Of a stretch of DNA of 64,000 nucleotides, positions 36,392-48,800 are shown one piece after another (the stretch's first letter is position 1; each line of letters opens with the position of its first letter). The notes under the pieces are model-generated. The model did not search any database. It saw only the letters and a list, made by a program, of their open reading frames with translations, and had not been told where the DNA came from. A program made the translations under genes and the position numbers. The DNA is from Lytechinus pictus. Its lineage: Eukaryota; Echinodermata; Echinoidea; Temnopleuroida; Toxopneustidae. The stretch lies in contig NC_087251.1 of NCBI RefSeq assembly GCF_037042905.1, positions 34,203,001-34,267,000 of the forward strand. The letters are read 5' to 3'.

Positions 36392-39300
36392 ATGATGATG
36401 AAAGATCCTCCTAAAAAAGAAAAAAATGCCCTCTGCTGGTTGGTCTTAGACAGTCTCCGTAACAAAATGGAAAGTGACGACCAAAGTCGGAATGATGTTG
36501 CATTTGGGAAAATCAGTGAAGAGGAGAGAGAAAACCATGAACTTTCCTTCGAAGATGACTTTTCACCGGTGAATAGTAATACAAGCAGCTACAATAAGCA
36601 GAATCAAGAAAGGGAAGAATGGCAAGCAGACGGTTATTTACAGTCTTTAGGCAAGTGTCTTTTTTTTTTTTCAATACACGGTCCCACTGGTTGATATCAG
36701 CGTAGGCCTGGGGTATTTTAATTTTTGCGTTGCCGTTGGCGTTGCATTTTGGTGTCCAGCCGAATTCCGAATTAGTCTTAGGCTTATTATATTTCCATTC
36801 AAAATCAAAGCAATATCTAATTAGAGAACGGGCCTCAAGATCAAGTTAAATCAGAATCAAGGCCAGGCAAGAGGCAAGCCAGGGCAAGAAATCACTTTTT
36901 TTTTTAGTTACGACTTACGCGCTGGCACTCACACTAGTACGAGGTTAGTATATACTAACCTCGTACACCGAACCGTGTTTGACCCTTGATTTCGAAGTAG
37001 TCGGCAAACATCGCTTCATTGCTGAAGTAATATTTGCCGAAACTCCTTCTCGCTACTCACCGGGGCTCTTTCCGGTAAGTAGCAATACATTAAAAAATTA
37101 AAAATGTAATTTGAATATAATAATCGGTCAAAAAGAGCAAATTTCGCTTACCTCGGCCTGGAAAGTAACTTCGCTTGTCTCTTCTACGGAAATACAAGGA
37201 GGCCCGTTGGTGGCGCTAATAAATTTCACAACCTTGATTCAGCTCCTCGGTAATTTTATAACTGTGTCTAAATTCTTTGAATGCGCAATTCTTATGATTA
37301 ATTTACTAATTACGGGCACCAATAAATGAAATACCTTCAAACATGTCAAAAATATAATTCAAGATTATTATTGGCGATGATAACACTTTTCTGCAATTAA
37401 TTTAAAACAATGACTAATAAAGAAAAATTGAAAAAAATATACGTGCCTGGAACGAAACCAGCAGTACAGGCTTTAACGAACATCAATAATACGGTATACC
37501 AAAGTCTTTACAATGAAAAGATTGGACACTTCACGGACTTTGCGTAATGACCTGCGTCAATTTGCGTGTAAAATAGTCTAGGTGCCTAGTCTTTCCCTTG
37601 TCGTGACTTTGATATGAATATAAATTGCGCGCCCTCTTTAGACGAAAATTGCTATCGGCGCTGACCAAATTTTATCTCCGTGAAATCTTCACTAAAGATC
37701 AAGAAAATATACATATTTTTTAGAAGAAACTTCAAGGAGAAGTCACGGAAGGATCTAAACGATTGGGTAAGTGTCATAGCAGAATGTGAAATCCCTAATT
37801 ATGTGTGATGTTTTATGTGGGCGAAAGCCCAGTAGTATATGGATGTGTCGTGTGTGTCGCGTTATTATGAATGATATTCCTTCGCACGCGAGATGATATG
37901 AGCCCATGGGTGACGCGCTGGTTGTTTGTCATTGCTTCGCATGTCTCTTCCACGGAAATAAAAGGAAGGTCGTTGGTGGCGCTAGTACAATTCACTACCT
38001 TAATTCAGCTCATCGGTATTTTAAAACTAGATTCTTGATTCATTGTATGCGCAATTCCCATGATTGTTGATAAAATATAGACACCAATAAATGCAATAAC
38101 TTAAAAAACGTACCTTTTAAATTATTTTTGCTGACGACAATACTTTTTGGAAAACATTCAAAGCGGTGACAAATTAAACAAAAAATAAAAATTCTACGTA
38201 CCTTGAACGAAGCCCGCAGTGCTACCGTTCGTTTGTCAATACACATTCCACCAAAGTCTTTACAGTAAAAAGATTGGACACTTTGCCGACTTCGCGTAAC
38301 GTTTTGCATCGATTTACGTGTAAAACAGTTTTTGGGCCTAGTCTTTCCCATGTAGTGTCTTTGATATGAAGATAAATCGCGCGCCCTCTTTAGCTAATTA
38401 GACAAAAAATTTGGGAAATAGCAAGCAAGCTCCGTATTTTGTCAACGAGAAGAAAAATCAACGCTTACATGTAAATGACGCTATTTGAGGGATATTCATC
38501 ATATTACTATTAGGGGGAATTGACTTCAAATCGTTAAGTAAGTTTCGTAGAAGTACCTGGTTTAACAAACTTCTGAAATTCGCGAGAGTTTGTTGCAATT
38601 TTGCAAGCACCGCGCCCCCGGGGGGGGGGCACTCGACCAAAAAAGTAGTGGGTATGTGCCGCAGGCTTATTGTAAAAAGGAGGGTCCTCGGAACGGGCTT
38701 CGGAACGACAAAATGTTTGTGAAAACGGGGGTCCTTGGAACGGGTCGCTTGCGTGTGCATCCCTATGGAACGGGCATACGTGTATATGCAGCTAGTTTGC
38801 AGCTAGCCCAGCGGCACTGGCGCCGGGTACGCTCGCGCAGAGGCGATGGTCGGACAGCGCTCAGCGGCCGCTTTTCACCAAAATTGCAGCTCATTGTGGC
38901 GGATCAATGCGACCGGAACGGCGTAACGAAAAATATGCGAAGCTTTGGAGCGGATTTCTTTCTTCTTTTCTCTCGATAAGAAGAAAATGCTATGCTTTGG
39001 AGCGGCTTTCTTAGATCTTTTTCTTAATAAGATGAAAATGCTATGCCCTGGAACGGAAATTTGAGTGTAAAAATGGGGGTCCCCTCCGCGGCACATACCC
39101 ACTATGCATTATATACTGAGTGCCCCCCCCCCCCCCCCCCCCCGGGGCCGTGCCTTCAATTTTCCTGTACACGGCGGCAGTAATGCACCCATGGGTGGGT
39201 GTTTGTGGGTGTTTACCCAAATACTGAACGCCCTAACAAAGACAAACTTACAAAGTTAGTTTGAATTTGAAATGTATCGAATACAATTCCTGAACCAAAT

Positions 39301-40356
39301 AATTTGTCAAATCATTCCTAGTGAAGTAATTTTGCCATTTACATGTAGTAGCATACTGATATGTATTACTATTAGTCTGTGTATTGGTCTATGTGTCTAC
39401 ATATATATTAAGTATTGAGTGTGTGTGAGGGGCGCTCCTGATTGGAGCAGTATGAATGTGTTCTCCCGCGTCGCTACCCTTGTGTCACACAACACACAGA
39501 AGTTGGTCCTAGGTTGGGATCAGGCATATGAGATAAAATATAGGGAGAAGATGCCAACGAGTGTGGATGCATGCAACCCAGCTGCTCCTGCACTTTGCGC
39601 AATTGTCTGTTAAGTACAAGCAACCTGCTACCTTGTGGAATCTTTAGTACAAGTGTCAAGTAATTATTTGTTGTTGTCAGTGTCTCATACCGTTAGTAAC
39701 CCATTTGTCGTATTTGTGAGTCTCAATCCTTGTCAGTATTGTCCCGTCTGTCATAATAACTAACCACTCAACCACTCCATCGTATCTCTCGTGCCACCAC
39801 ATCTAACCCATGAAGTCCTCTATCAATTTTACTTCACTAGTAAGAAGTATTGATGTCTAAGGTCAAAATTATGGAATTGAATTAATTCAATAAAGAAAAT
39901 AGATTCATGAGCATTCGGATTATTGCCTAACTTTTACTCTGCATGTGTGAAAGAGCGGTTTGCCATGTAATTGTGGGCATAAATGGAAAGTTAATTTATA
40001 TCATTTTATTCTATCTTTCTGCAGAGGTGAAGTTGCAAAGGCTTCGGGGAAAAACAAGTACTGGTCAAGCATCGAACAAGAAAATAACTTCCAGAGATAT
40101 CCTCCGAACTCTTGATGAAGCCAGGCAGGATTCAGCCAGACATCTCATCTCCTCTGACTCCGCCCATGATTTCTATGATGGTGACTGCGATGCTAGCGGT
40201 GATACTCAGGTAGCTGCTCTGAAGAGGAGGATGTTCCCCGAGCAAGCCTTGTCTACTGAAGAACTGCAGGAGTTGCTGATGAGAGACTTCTTACAGGCAG
40301 TAACACAGGAAGCTGCTGAAGAGCAAGCCGATGACGAGACCTCTGGTAGCAGATGA
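36392..40356 (+). CDS. CCDC32: CCDC32-like AP2-associated coiled-coil protein (two exons, GC-AG intron)
   Basis: Exon 1 is 36392-36650 and exon 2 is 40025-40356, giving 196 residues; I recall human CCDC32 as about 185. The family is recognised by QADGYLQSLEVKLQRLRGK, ITSRDILRTLDEARQDSARH, a DFYDGD acidic motif and LKRRMFPEQALSTEELQELL. All of these align with human CCDC32 blocks such as YLASLEKKLRRIKG and TSKDMLRTLAQAK. The first block spans the splice junction and fixes it: LQSL|E requires cutting at TTAG|GCAAGT, a GC donor. CCDC32 is reported to support AP2 assembly and clathrin-mediated endocytosis, and its loss causes a ciliopathy-like human syndrome. The start ATG is the first of three Met codons; an upstream exon is possible. 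The 3.4-kb intron contains a tandem duplication and a large MITE. Confidence 0.85.
36937..36966. repeat. 30-bp perfect palindrome
   Basis: GTACGAGGTTAGTAT followed immediately by its exact reverse complement; the match stops at both outer bases. Confidence 0.95.
37165..38395. repeat. Two-copy direct duplication, about 475 bp each
   Basis: Copy 1 (about 37165-37645) and copy 2 (about 37930-38395) are offset by 751-766 bases. Shared landmarks are TCGC(T/A)TGTCTCTTC(T/C)ACGG, GTTGGTGGCGCTA, AGATTGGACACTT and AATCGCGCGCCCTCTTTAG-like ends. On the minus strand both contain donor-like sites at equivalent places (one GT, one GC) and partly conserved short frames, but stops and frame differences prevent calling genes. 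They may be direct terminal repeats of a retroelement or a segmental duplication. Confidence 0.65.
38608..39152. mobile_element. Element with about 55-bp TIRs rich in G/C runs
   Basis: The left end CACCGCGCCCCCGGGGGGGG, then CACTCGACC and AGTGGGTATGTGCCGC, is matched by the inverse of the right end (CACGGCCCCGGGGG..., GCACTCAGT, AGTGGGTATGTGCCGC). The interior has two to three copies of a GGAGCGG...AAGAAAATGCTATGC block and GGAACGGG words. No transposase and no certain target duplication. Confidence 0.8.
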
Positions 40357-43300
40357 TATGACCGTTGTTTACAAGGGCTTTCTTCAACCCAAGTCGATGA
40401 ATGCGGTTGCTGCTGGTGCCCACCACAGCTACGTTGCTGCCCTTTCAATCTCCTGGCCGTGGTTCTAAGGTGATTTTCTAAACTATTGCCTTGCCATCTG
40501 AAGGGCTCACTGAAAGTGCAAGGGCTGATCATGGTTTAACCCTTTGGAAAATAATATTGATGATACCTCATGGTTCCAAGTGATTGATTATCTGATAGGA
40601 AGTTGTCACCGATTGGCTTAAGAATGGTGTTTTATCAGTTTCTGTCATAAACTTGTTGATGACAGAATTCATAACTACATTGTTCAGTGATGGAGTACAG
40701 GCAAAATCCTTGTAATGTTAGTCCCACATTTGTTTATTTTTTAATTTGAGAAGATATCAGTTAGTTAGGTCAGGGCAAATGATCTTAATAGAATTGTGCT
40801 ATTTAAAGGGGCTGTTACACCTGGATGTTATAACCTGTGAATGCTGAGCAGGCAAAGTATGTATGGAAAGCTGAATTCTTATTTCATGCCTTTTTTCAAC
40901 ATCACAGAGGTTTTTTTCTCATATAAGGAATTTGATTATTTTGACATTTTATATCGTGACCAAAAGGCAATTCTTGATATTGAGAAATAGGATTGAATGA
41001 GAAAACATATAGGTTATTTCAGCCACTTAAAGGTATTGTTTAACTTTGTGAGCAGCCGATTTAAAAAATTCTCAAACCAAGATGAAACATGTGTACAAGT
41101 GCATGTATTAGAACTAATATACCCTGAAAACAACCACTATTGAGAATGAAAAGCTAAAACTACAAGGCAAACCCCGATTTTGTAAATAGGCGTCTTATAG
41201 ACGCCTAAATAGTACACATAAGTGTATGGGATGAAATTAAGATGGTGTTTTCGGTAACTTTATATTTCAATTTTTGAAGCACTAAATAATTATTTTCGAA
41301 TGCAATTTTTTCTGGGCTTCATTTTTGTAACATATCACACACACAGGTGACAAGTGTGACCTTCTAGCTCAGATTTTTTAAAAAGTCAAACCAATGTTAA
41401 CCAATCACTTTAACCAAGGCATTACTCAATGTGATTCATGGTGTAAAAATAAAAAAAAATGAAAATATTCAATTGAATGAAATTGTTATTCCAATTTCAT
41501 CATATGAAATTATGATGACACCATAATGGAATCATGTCAAAAGAATATCCACACCACTCCTGACCTTTTTTTTACTAGAAGTTTATACCGCATTTTTATT
41601 CATGTGCACAAGTGGGTTGATTTTTTTTAAAATGTCTTTTGAAATTATATGACTTCCTTCATGAAACATTTGTATTATTTTGTTTTCATTTCTTAAACTG
41701 CATTGTTTTATATCTATATTTCAAATTATTGTGTAACACTCGTATGATTATGTAATTGATTTTCTTTTCACTTCCTTAAGAAGTATTATGTAAAGATATA
41801 GGATTATATCCTGTAAATGAGAAAATTCATCTTATGCTATAAGTTATTTCTGAAGACTTTACACATACTTCCTAAAACCTCTCAAGAGGTTACTGCTTTA
41901 CCATAGTCCATACATCAAATGTAACCTTATAAATTTAAATTTGATAAAGAAACATTAACATCATTTTCTATCAATTAAATATTTGGAAAATTTGAATATC
42001 TCTTTGAAGGTTATCATTGTTTTCATTGTGATTCCAAGGCCAGCTTTTTCATACAATTTCTATGAATTTATTTGAATTTAAGTGCAATCATGATAACATT
42101 AAGTTTGAATATAGAGCTTGACCAAACCATTGTAAGATCTTGAAAGCTTCTTCCCAATTATTGTATATAAAAAAAGAAATCTTGAACTATCTTTTATATA
42201 TGAGTAAGTATAAGATCAATCAGAAAGCATATATTTGTGTGAAGTATATATTGAGTAGTTAATGGGATTGAGCTTGTGAATACACCCAAACATTCCGTTT
42301 ATCACAACTCCAAAGTTCCTGATTTTCTTATATATTAGAAATTACCTTCGATATGTTACTTTGAACATTGTCTCCCATCCATATGCAGATATCTAATTAT
42401 CCTTATCTCGTTGAAACATACCTCATATATTTTTCTTGTATTTTTTTCTTGTTATTATTGAATTATATCCATTACCATTTGATAACTTAAATTGTTGTAA
42501 TGAATTAATGATGGAACTATTTGATTCCAACATTGGAATTTCTATTTTCGTCAAAGATGAACAGTTGGCACAGAGAAATCCACCCATACAAAAAGATTGA
42601 TCAGAATTATCAGTGAAAATCAAATGAGCGTAATACCATAAATTTTATCAAAATCGGAAAGAAAAGTAAAAAGTTTAAATTTGTTCATTTTCACCACATA
42701 TTATGAGCCGTATGCAAATGAAGGAACCAGTGACATCACACACCGATTCTTCTTTTTTTATCATATGAAATGTGATGTACAGTACTTAATTTTCCCTATA
42801 AGATCTGAAACTTAATATGCTTTTTCATGATTACTTATTGTGATTTTTTTAATATCCTTTTTATCATCAAATTTATATAAACTGAAAAATATGCATTTCA
42901 TATATGAGTGTGTGACATCAACTCCCTCATTTGCATACTGACCAGGATATGCATACAACTATGTGAAATATTGTAAGTTAAAATGCCTCAACTTTTTACT
43001 TCCAATTTTGATGAATTTTCAGTGCTACATGCTTGTCTGAATTTCTCTATTTAAAGTAATTCTGTGTGTGGGATGCACTTCAAGTGATCTAAATCTATAT
43101 ATTTTTCTTTTTATATTTTTCTCAAGTAATTTATAATTTCTCCATATCCCCCCCCTCTCTCTCTCTCTCCACTCTGTCTTTTTCTCTCATTCTCTCTTTT
43201 TTCATTTATTTATTGACAATTGCTCTCTGTTTGTATCCCTTCCCTCCTCAATTCTGTTCTTAGTTTTGTTACTTTTCTTTCTCACTTTGAACTGTCTATT

Positions 43301-43400
43301 TCATACCCTGCCTCGATGTAATTCATGTAAATCAGAAAAAACTCATTGATATTAATCATATTTTGATGGTTTCAATTTATTAGCAATAAAAATCTATATG
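40357..43400 (+). other. 3' UTR of the CCDC32-like gene and following AT-rich DNA
   Basis: No coding sequence follows the stop. AATAAA-type signals appear near 41447 and 43384; which is used cannot be decided. A palindromic repeat related to the TTAA MITEs (GTATGCAAATGAAGGAACCAG facing CTCATTTGCATACTGACCAG) lies at about 42600-43050, and a CT-repeat tract at about 43150-43210. Confidence 0.45.
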
Positions 43401-45180
43401 ATACAAATCAAATATGAAAAATGTACAATGTCTCTTTTGTAAGCACTGTTCAGCATGAAATATTGCAACAAAACACTTTATTGCATAGGTGAAATATGTT
43501 GAGAATTGGAAAAGACAACAAGGAAATCTCACAATTATGCAAATGTATATAAAAAAACCTAATTATCAGAATCCTATCACTCATACATTCTGATGATATA
43601 ATATTTTGGGAATAACTGCATCATAAACTACAAAGGGCCCCTGCAATCTAAATTCAGGTTGAATCCTATAGATGCCCAGTGCTCAATGAAAGTCGTAATA
43701 CGATCCAGATGTTTTGTAGATTTAATTTTGGAGGAGCTTAGCAAGTTGAACAAATTCTTTCATTAATGAGCCTCAACAGAACAAAACGTAATTATTTGCT
43801 CCTGTGGTCTATATAAACTGCATGCAAAAAAGTTATGACATTAATGGTTAACATTCAAATTCATTATTTTGAACAGAGTATAATACACATTTTTTGCCTG
43901 TTGTGTTAATATTTATCATTAAAAAGGAAGAAAAGTGAAATGGGGTATGCATAGCTTGATGGAAAATGATAGTTTTAATGTCGTGATATTGTGTTCATAA
44001 TAATGATGCTATATATTTGTTGTACAATGCATATTATGTTTATCACTATTATTATTTTTATCATTATCAGGGATTGAAATGCATAATATGCTAACTATTG
44101 TCATGGTATATGACTTCATATATCATTCATAATATGTAGTATACTCAAATATTTTCCAGAATATTGGTCTTTTTAATCATGTTTGTTATACATTGTTAGT
44201 TGTATTAGAAACTACTTTTATTATTTGTGAGATCATGTCATTCAATAGGCTAATCACAAACTTATCATACATTTTCAACATTTGTTTTTTTAAACAAGTT
44301 TTGTGAAACAGGTCCCAGTTTCAGACAAAATGGTACAAAAAACCTCTAATGTTTTCATAGGATTATATTTCAAGTATTTAAGCATCCACATCTCTTTTTC
44401 AAAGTATGTATAGGCACATGCATCCACATCAATTCAATATTCAAAATCATTTTCCTATAATGAAAGACTTGGTCTTTAGACTAATTAATAGCTGAAAAAT
44501 AATGTACATTATTTCCAATTGATAAATGTGTCAAATTTAACTTTTAACTCGCATGAAAGTAAACACCTTTCCATTGTGAAAAAAATGTTATTGCATCCGA
44601 GGAAAACAAATGAAGGTGGGTGATAGATGAAACCGGTACTGCATGAGTATTACAGAACCTAATACTTAAAGATAGTTTTAGATTGCAATATTCACTCTTA
44701 CATACATGTTTGAATATTTTAACAATTTATAATTATTCATTAACAAAATATTAATGAATAAGCTGCGATTATGAGTTTATTTTCTTAAACTTTAATTCAT
44801 CTTTTTACTTCTTCACACAATAAAGAAGGTTGGATGAAAAAAGTAATTGCTCAAATTTAATGAAAATTATAATGGGATACAAGTATTCCTAAAAAATACT
44901 AATATTTTACATAATGCTGGTTTTGGTAAGTCTCTTGTGATGCCCGCATCACATGGTTTCAGTCGAGGGGGGAGGTTCACAAAAATATTAGTTGGACTAC
45001 TAAACGTCGAACTTGAATTCCAAGTTGCATTTTGTATAAGATGATTCAGCAATACTAAAGATTACTGGGCCTCCTGCGATGCGTGCATCAGTTAACTCTA
45101 TGTGGAAAAACATCTTCGTATTGCTAGATATCATGTGTAGAGAGAAAAAATTATTGAGATACTTTTTTGAGGTACATGTA
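43400..45180. other. AT-rich intergenic DNA between convergent genes
   Basis: No gene or repeat structure that I can support. The CCDC32-like and STPG4-like genes converge on this stretch. Confidence 0.5.
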
Positions 45181-45182
45181 GC

Positions 45183-45188
45183 TTTATT
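45183..45188 (-). terminator. Polyadenylation signal of the STPG4-like gene
   Basis: AATAAA on the minus strand, about 630 bases after the stop codon at 45817-45819. Confidence 0.45.
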
Positions 45189-45245
45189 GGGATGAACAAA
45201 ACTTAAATAATACTACAATTATATCAACGATTGTTGTTACGAAAC

Positions 45246-45312
45246 CGACTCAACCGACCGATGGTATGTCAATGTCATTGGAAATAGCTTTGATCGGTCT
45301 GGAGTCGGTGTC
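45246..45312. repeat. Small inverted repeat (ACCGACT...AGTCGGT)
   Basis: ACCGACTCAACCGACCGAT faces ATCGGTCTGGAGTCGGT around GGTATGTCAATGTCATTGGA. A related copy with AACCGACTCCAGACCGGC and AGTATGTCATTGGATATAA lies at 54147-54225, just upstream of the same gene. Confidence 0.55.
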
Positions 45313-45816
45313 ATTGATGAAACTGAAGCATTAGGGAGAGATAGTTCTAGGAGGAAACAATATAAATTCTCGTGAAGTACTTTGAGGCTCCCGACGATGG
45401 ACGGATCTAATTTATGTTATTTACTGTTGACGCGTTTTCTTCACTCCCAAACGTTTGCAGCACTTTCAATCCCCTGCTTCCATCGCTCCATGATTTCTGG
45501 TGTTAATCTTGTATTTCCACAAGCCAAACTTATAAATTTAGTAACTGTAGATGGATATCGCCTTGCTCGTTTTAAGACTCTTTTTCTTTAAATCCGAACT
45601 TTATCCCGAATCTTTGATATTTCCACAGTAGGTCTATGCGCCGTTCCTTTCTTTTCATACATTCATGTCACTATACACAAACGATAACACTGCGAAAGTC
45701 GTGATAAACATCCAGATCATGACATCACATATAAAAAAATCGACGAAATCTTTTTATCGTTCGTTTGCTCTCAATGTCGAGATCAACTGTCTTTTGATAC
45801 ATGGTGTCCATGTTGA

Positions 45817-48800
45817 TCAAACACTGAAAGCGCTTGTGAAGAAGAGTCCATGATTGCGACCCATCTTGGCAATGGTAGCGGGCATGGGTGATTGGTAGGT
45901 CTTCTCATACGAGCCCGGGCCAGGAACTTTCTGTAATGCACACAGATGACAAAAAATAATAATTACCAAATGTTGATCATTCCCACAAATAGCATTTCTA
46001 TGAATGTCACAAGATTTCTCGTAAACTGTATATGTTACAGTTACTAATATTTTGGAAATGCATGACTGTACTGCCCAATTTATAGTTTTATTTTGCTCAG
46101 TCGTTATTCATTTTGCAATACAACGAAATAGAAATGAACGAAATGGTAATGAACTGCTCATCCAACAAAGTTACACAAAATTGAACTTCAGTTCTTTGTA
46201 ATTTGTAGTGATTTGTAATGAATTAATGGGGTCTATGGGGGGGGGGGGGGGTATAAATGATTTTGTATGATATAGGTCTTACTAAACAAAGCGGAAACGC
46301 GAATGAGAGAAAATCGACCAAAAGCACAATATATCTTGTATTTTTTAACATTAATTAAGAATACAATAAAAAGTGTATTTTGTACAATATTTTCTGAGTA
46401 AGTTGTGGATCTGCATCCTCTTACCGTATGTGATGTGGCAAATCTTGGCGTGCGTGACTTGAAGCTAGATGAGATCTGATGCAGCGCTGGGGGTTCACGG
46501 TATTCATATTGGCACGGGGGCGGGTTCTTCGTCTAGATAAACAAAGAAAAATAAACATCAATTTATATATCAGTCAAACTTGTTGAGGCCACACAAGGGA
46601 AATAGAAAAAAAAAGAAATGACCATTGTAGACACGTGCTTACACAGGATATTTCTTTGAAATAGGAGACAATTTTGGTGGCCACTAAAGACAGGGATCAT
46701 TGAGACTGGTTTGATGGACTGTAGCATAAAAGTATTGTTCAATTGAACAACCAATAATGTAATATTTTGGTGATACTGACAAGGGGGAGTGAAATAATTT
46801 CTTATTATATACTGAATGCTTGTAAATATCAAAAAGTTTGATTCATCTATACAGTAGTTCAACAATCAATAATTTGACTTTCCTTTTTTCAAAATTAAAT
46901 AAGCGAACTGGTTTGTTACTGAATGTTATAAATATCAGTTACAGAATGCGCGTTTGATCTGTTTCGTTAATCTGATTAACCGTATCTACACTGTTAAAAA
47001 ACCCTGATTTTACAGGAAAAAAGGAGAAGATTTTGCAGAAAGCAATAACAGAATCATTCTGTAAATTCATTAAACATGAATTTTTCTGCAATTTAACAGA
47101 ATAGGTCTGTTTAAAAGGGGAAAAGGGTGTTTTATTTAAGGAAATGTGTAAGATTCCATACACGAAATAGCAATTTCTTGTAAGATTACGCAATCTGGTA
47201 AGATTACAGGTGTTCTCGAGACTCTGCTGCAGGAACTTCTTTTATTTTAAGGATAAATTTTCTAACAGTGTAAAAAGACCATTCGTCTTTCTTGCAGAAA
47301 CAAATAAACCTTTATTTCTCTGGAGACATCGAAATATATATTTTATAATTCTTTATAAATTTATTCTTCTAATGTTGAAAGATAAGATATTATTGTGGAC
47401 ATAAAAATACTTACCCCTTTAAAATAGATAGTTGGAAACCTCTGCGAATTGGACTTGAAAACCATATGTCTGCGCGAAAGAAAATACAAAATAAAAATCA
47501 TTGATAAGGTTTTTTTGCCAACGTCTTTATCTGATCTCCTTCTTCTTCAGTCTTTTTCTTACTATTTGTTTTATTATTATTATTATAATTATTGTTATTG
47601 TTATTATTATTATTGTTATTATTATTATTATGAATCTTATCATTATCATCATCATAATTATTTTTACTTTCATGATATTTATTATCATGAGTAGTATTTT
47701 CATTATCATAATCACCCCTTCCTCTTCATTCTTTTAGGGGGGGGATGAGGGGGTTGATAAACATATCTAAAATAACCGAGTATCTCCTGAAACTTAATGA
47801 GAAATGACTCACTTTGAAGGTGACTTCTCGACAGCACACGATAGAACATTCTCCATTTTGTATGAGGTGGGACACACGTTGACGTCCTGAAAATATATAA
47901 AGAAAAGATGACAATGCACATCAATATTTCATTATCTAGCGAGGACAGAAAACTCGTGTCAATGGTTGGTGATTGAAAAGGACTCAATTATTACGAACAA
48001 TTGAGGAACATAATCTATACCTGACATAGACGTAATAATCAATACTGTCATAACTACTGAAACGCAGTAACCGGGTTTTGTGACATTGTTACATAGAATT
48101 GAAAGACATTGTTTTCGAACCAACATTGAACGAGAAACAGATTACAGAGACGAAAGTTATACTGTTGGGGCAATCTTTTCATCTGTACTTTCTTTATGAA
48201 TAATTCATTTTTTCTAATTATTTATTAATGTATATTTTCATTATTCTTATATTATTTGTTATTTGTATTATTGTCTTTTTCGTTGTTCGGGGGGGGGGGG
48301 GGGTGGCAGAAAAAAACAAAACCGGAATCTATTTCCCTTGAGAGACTCTGACATGGCTGAAGATAGTTCGAATTTTACTTTGTTTATGAATTTAGATGGG
48401 AGAGGAGTAATTTAGAGCAAACGATAAACGTTTACCAAAACTATTTTTATCATTTGCCCTTTTTGTCATTTGCATGTAAATCTAATCTAGTCTTTAAATC
48501 AACTTTCATCATTCTTCCATGTTAACCTGGATCCATAGCCTTACGTAGCGGGGGGGGGGGGCAGTTGCCCTATAAATTTTGAAAGCTTACATTTTTTGAC
48601 TGAAATTTTTCACAAAATCCTCCCAAAAAATGTGCACGAAACCATTAATTTCGCTTAAGAAAATGCAAAGCGCCAGAATGACAAGCTTCGCTCCCTCGCG
48701 TTCGAGTTTCTTTTTTTTTTAATGTACGCTTCACCCTCGGAAAAAAAATCTGCATAATTATGGCCATGCCTGGATCCGTGCAGGTGGCTTTCGTAAATTC

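Larger units (their letters stand above)
36651..40024 (+). other. GC-AG intron of the CCDC32-like gene
   Basis: The donor is GCAAGT after TTTAG and the acceptor is TTTCTGCAG. A GT donor four bases on (GCAA|GTGT) would break the frame. Contents from left to right: a 30-bp perfect palindrome, a two-copy duplication, a long-TIR element, and an unassigned GC-richer patch at 39410-39640. Confidence 0.75.

Noticed and set aside
36108..36395. Upstream plus-strand frame that could extend the CCDC32-like protein
   Set aside because: Contains two poly-G runs, ends in a stop at the ATG region and shows no family similarity.
38040..38351. 103-codon minus-strand frame with a good donor (TTCAAG|GTACG)
   Set aside because: The sister copy of the duplication has stops in the same frame and a GC at the donor; treated as an open question, not a gene.
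39330..39860. Possible solo LTR with TGT...-like start and GC-rich middle
   Set aside because: No matching LTR, target duplication or primer-binding site could be identified.
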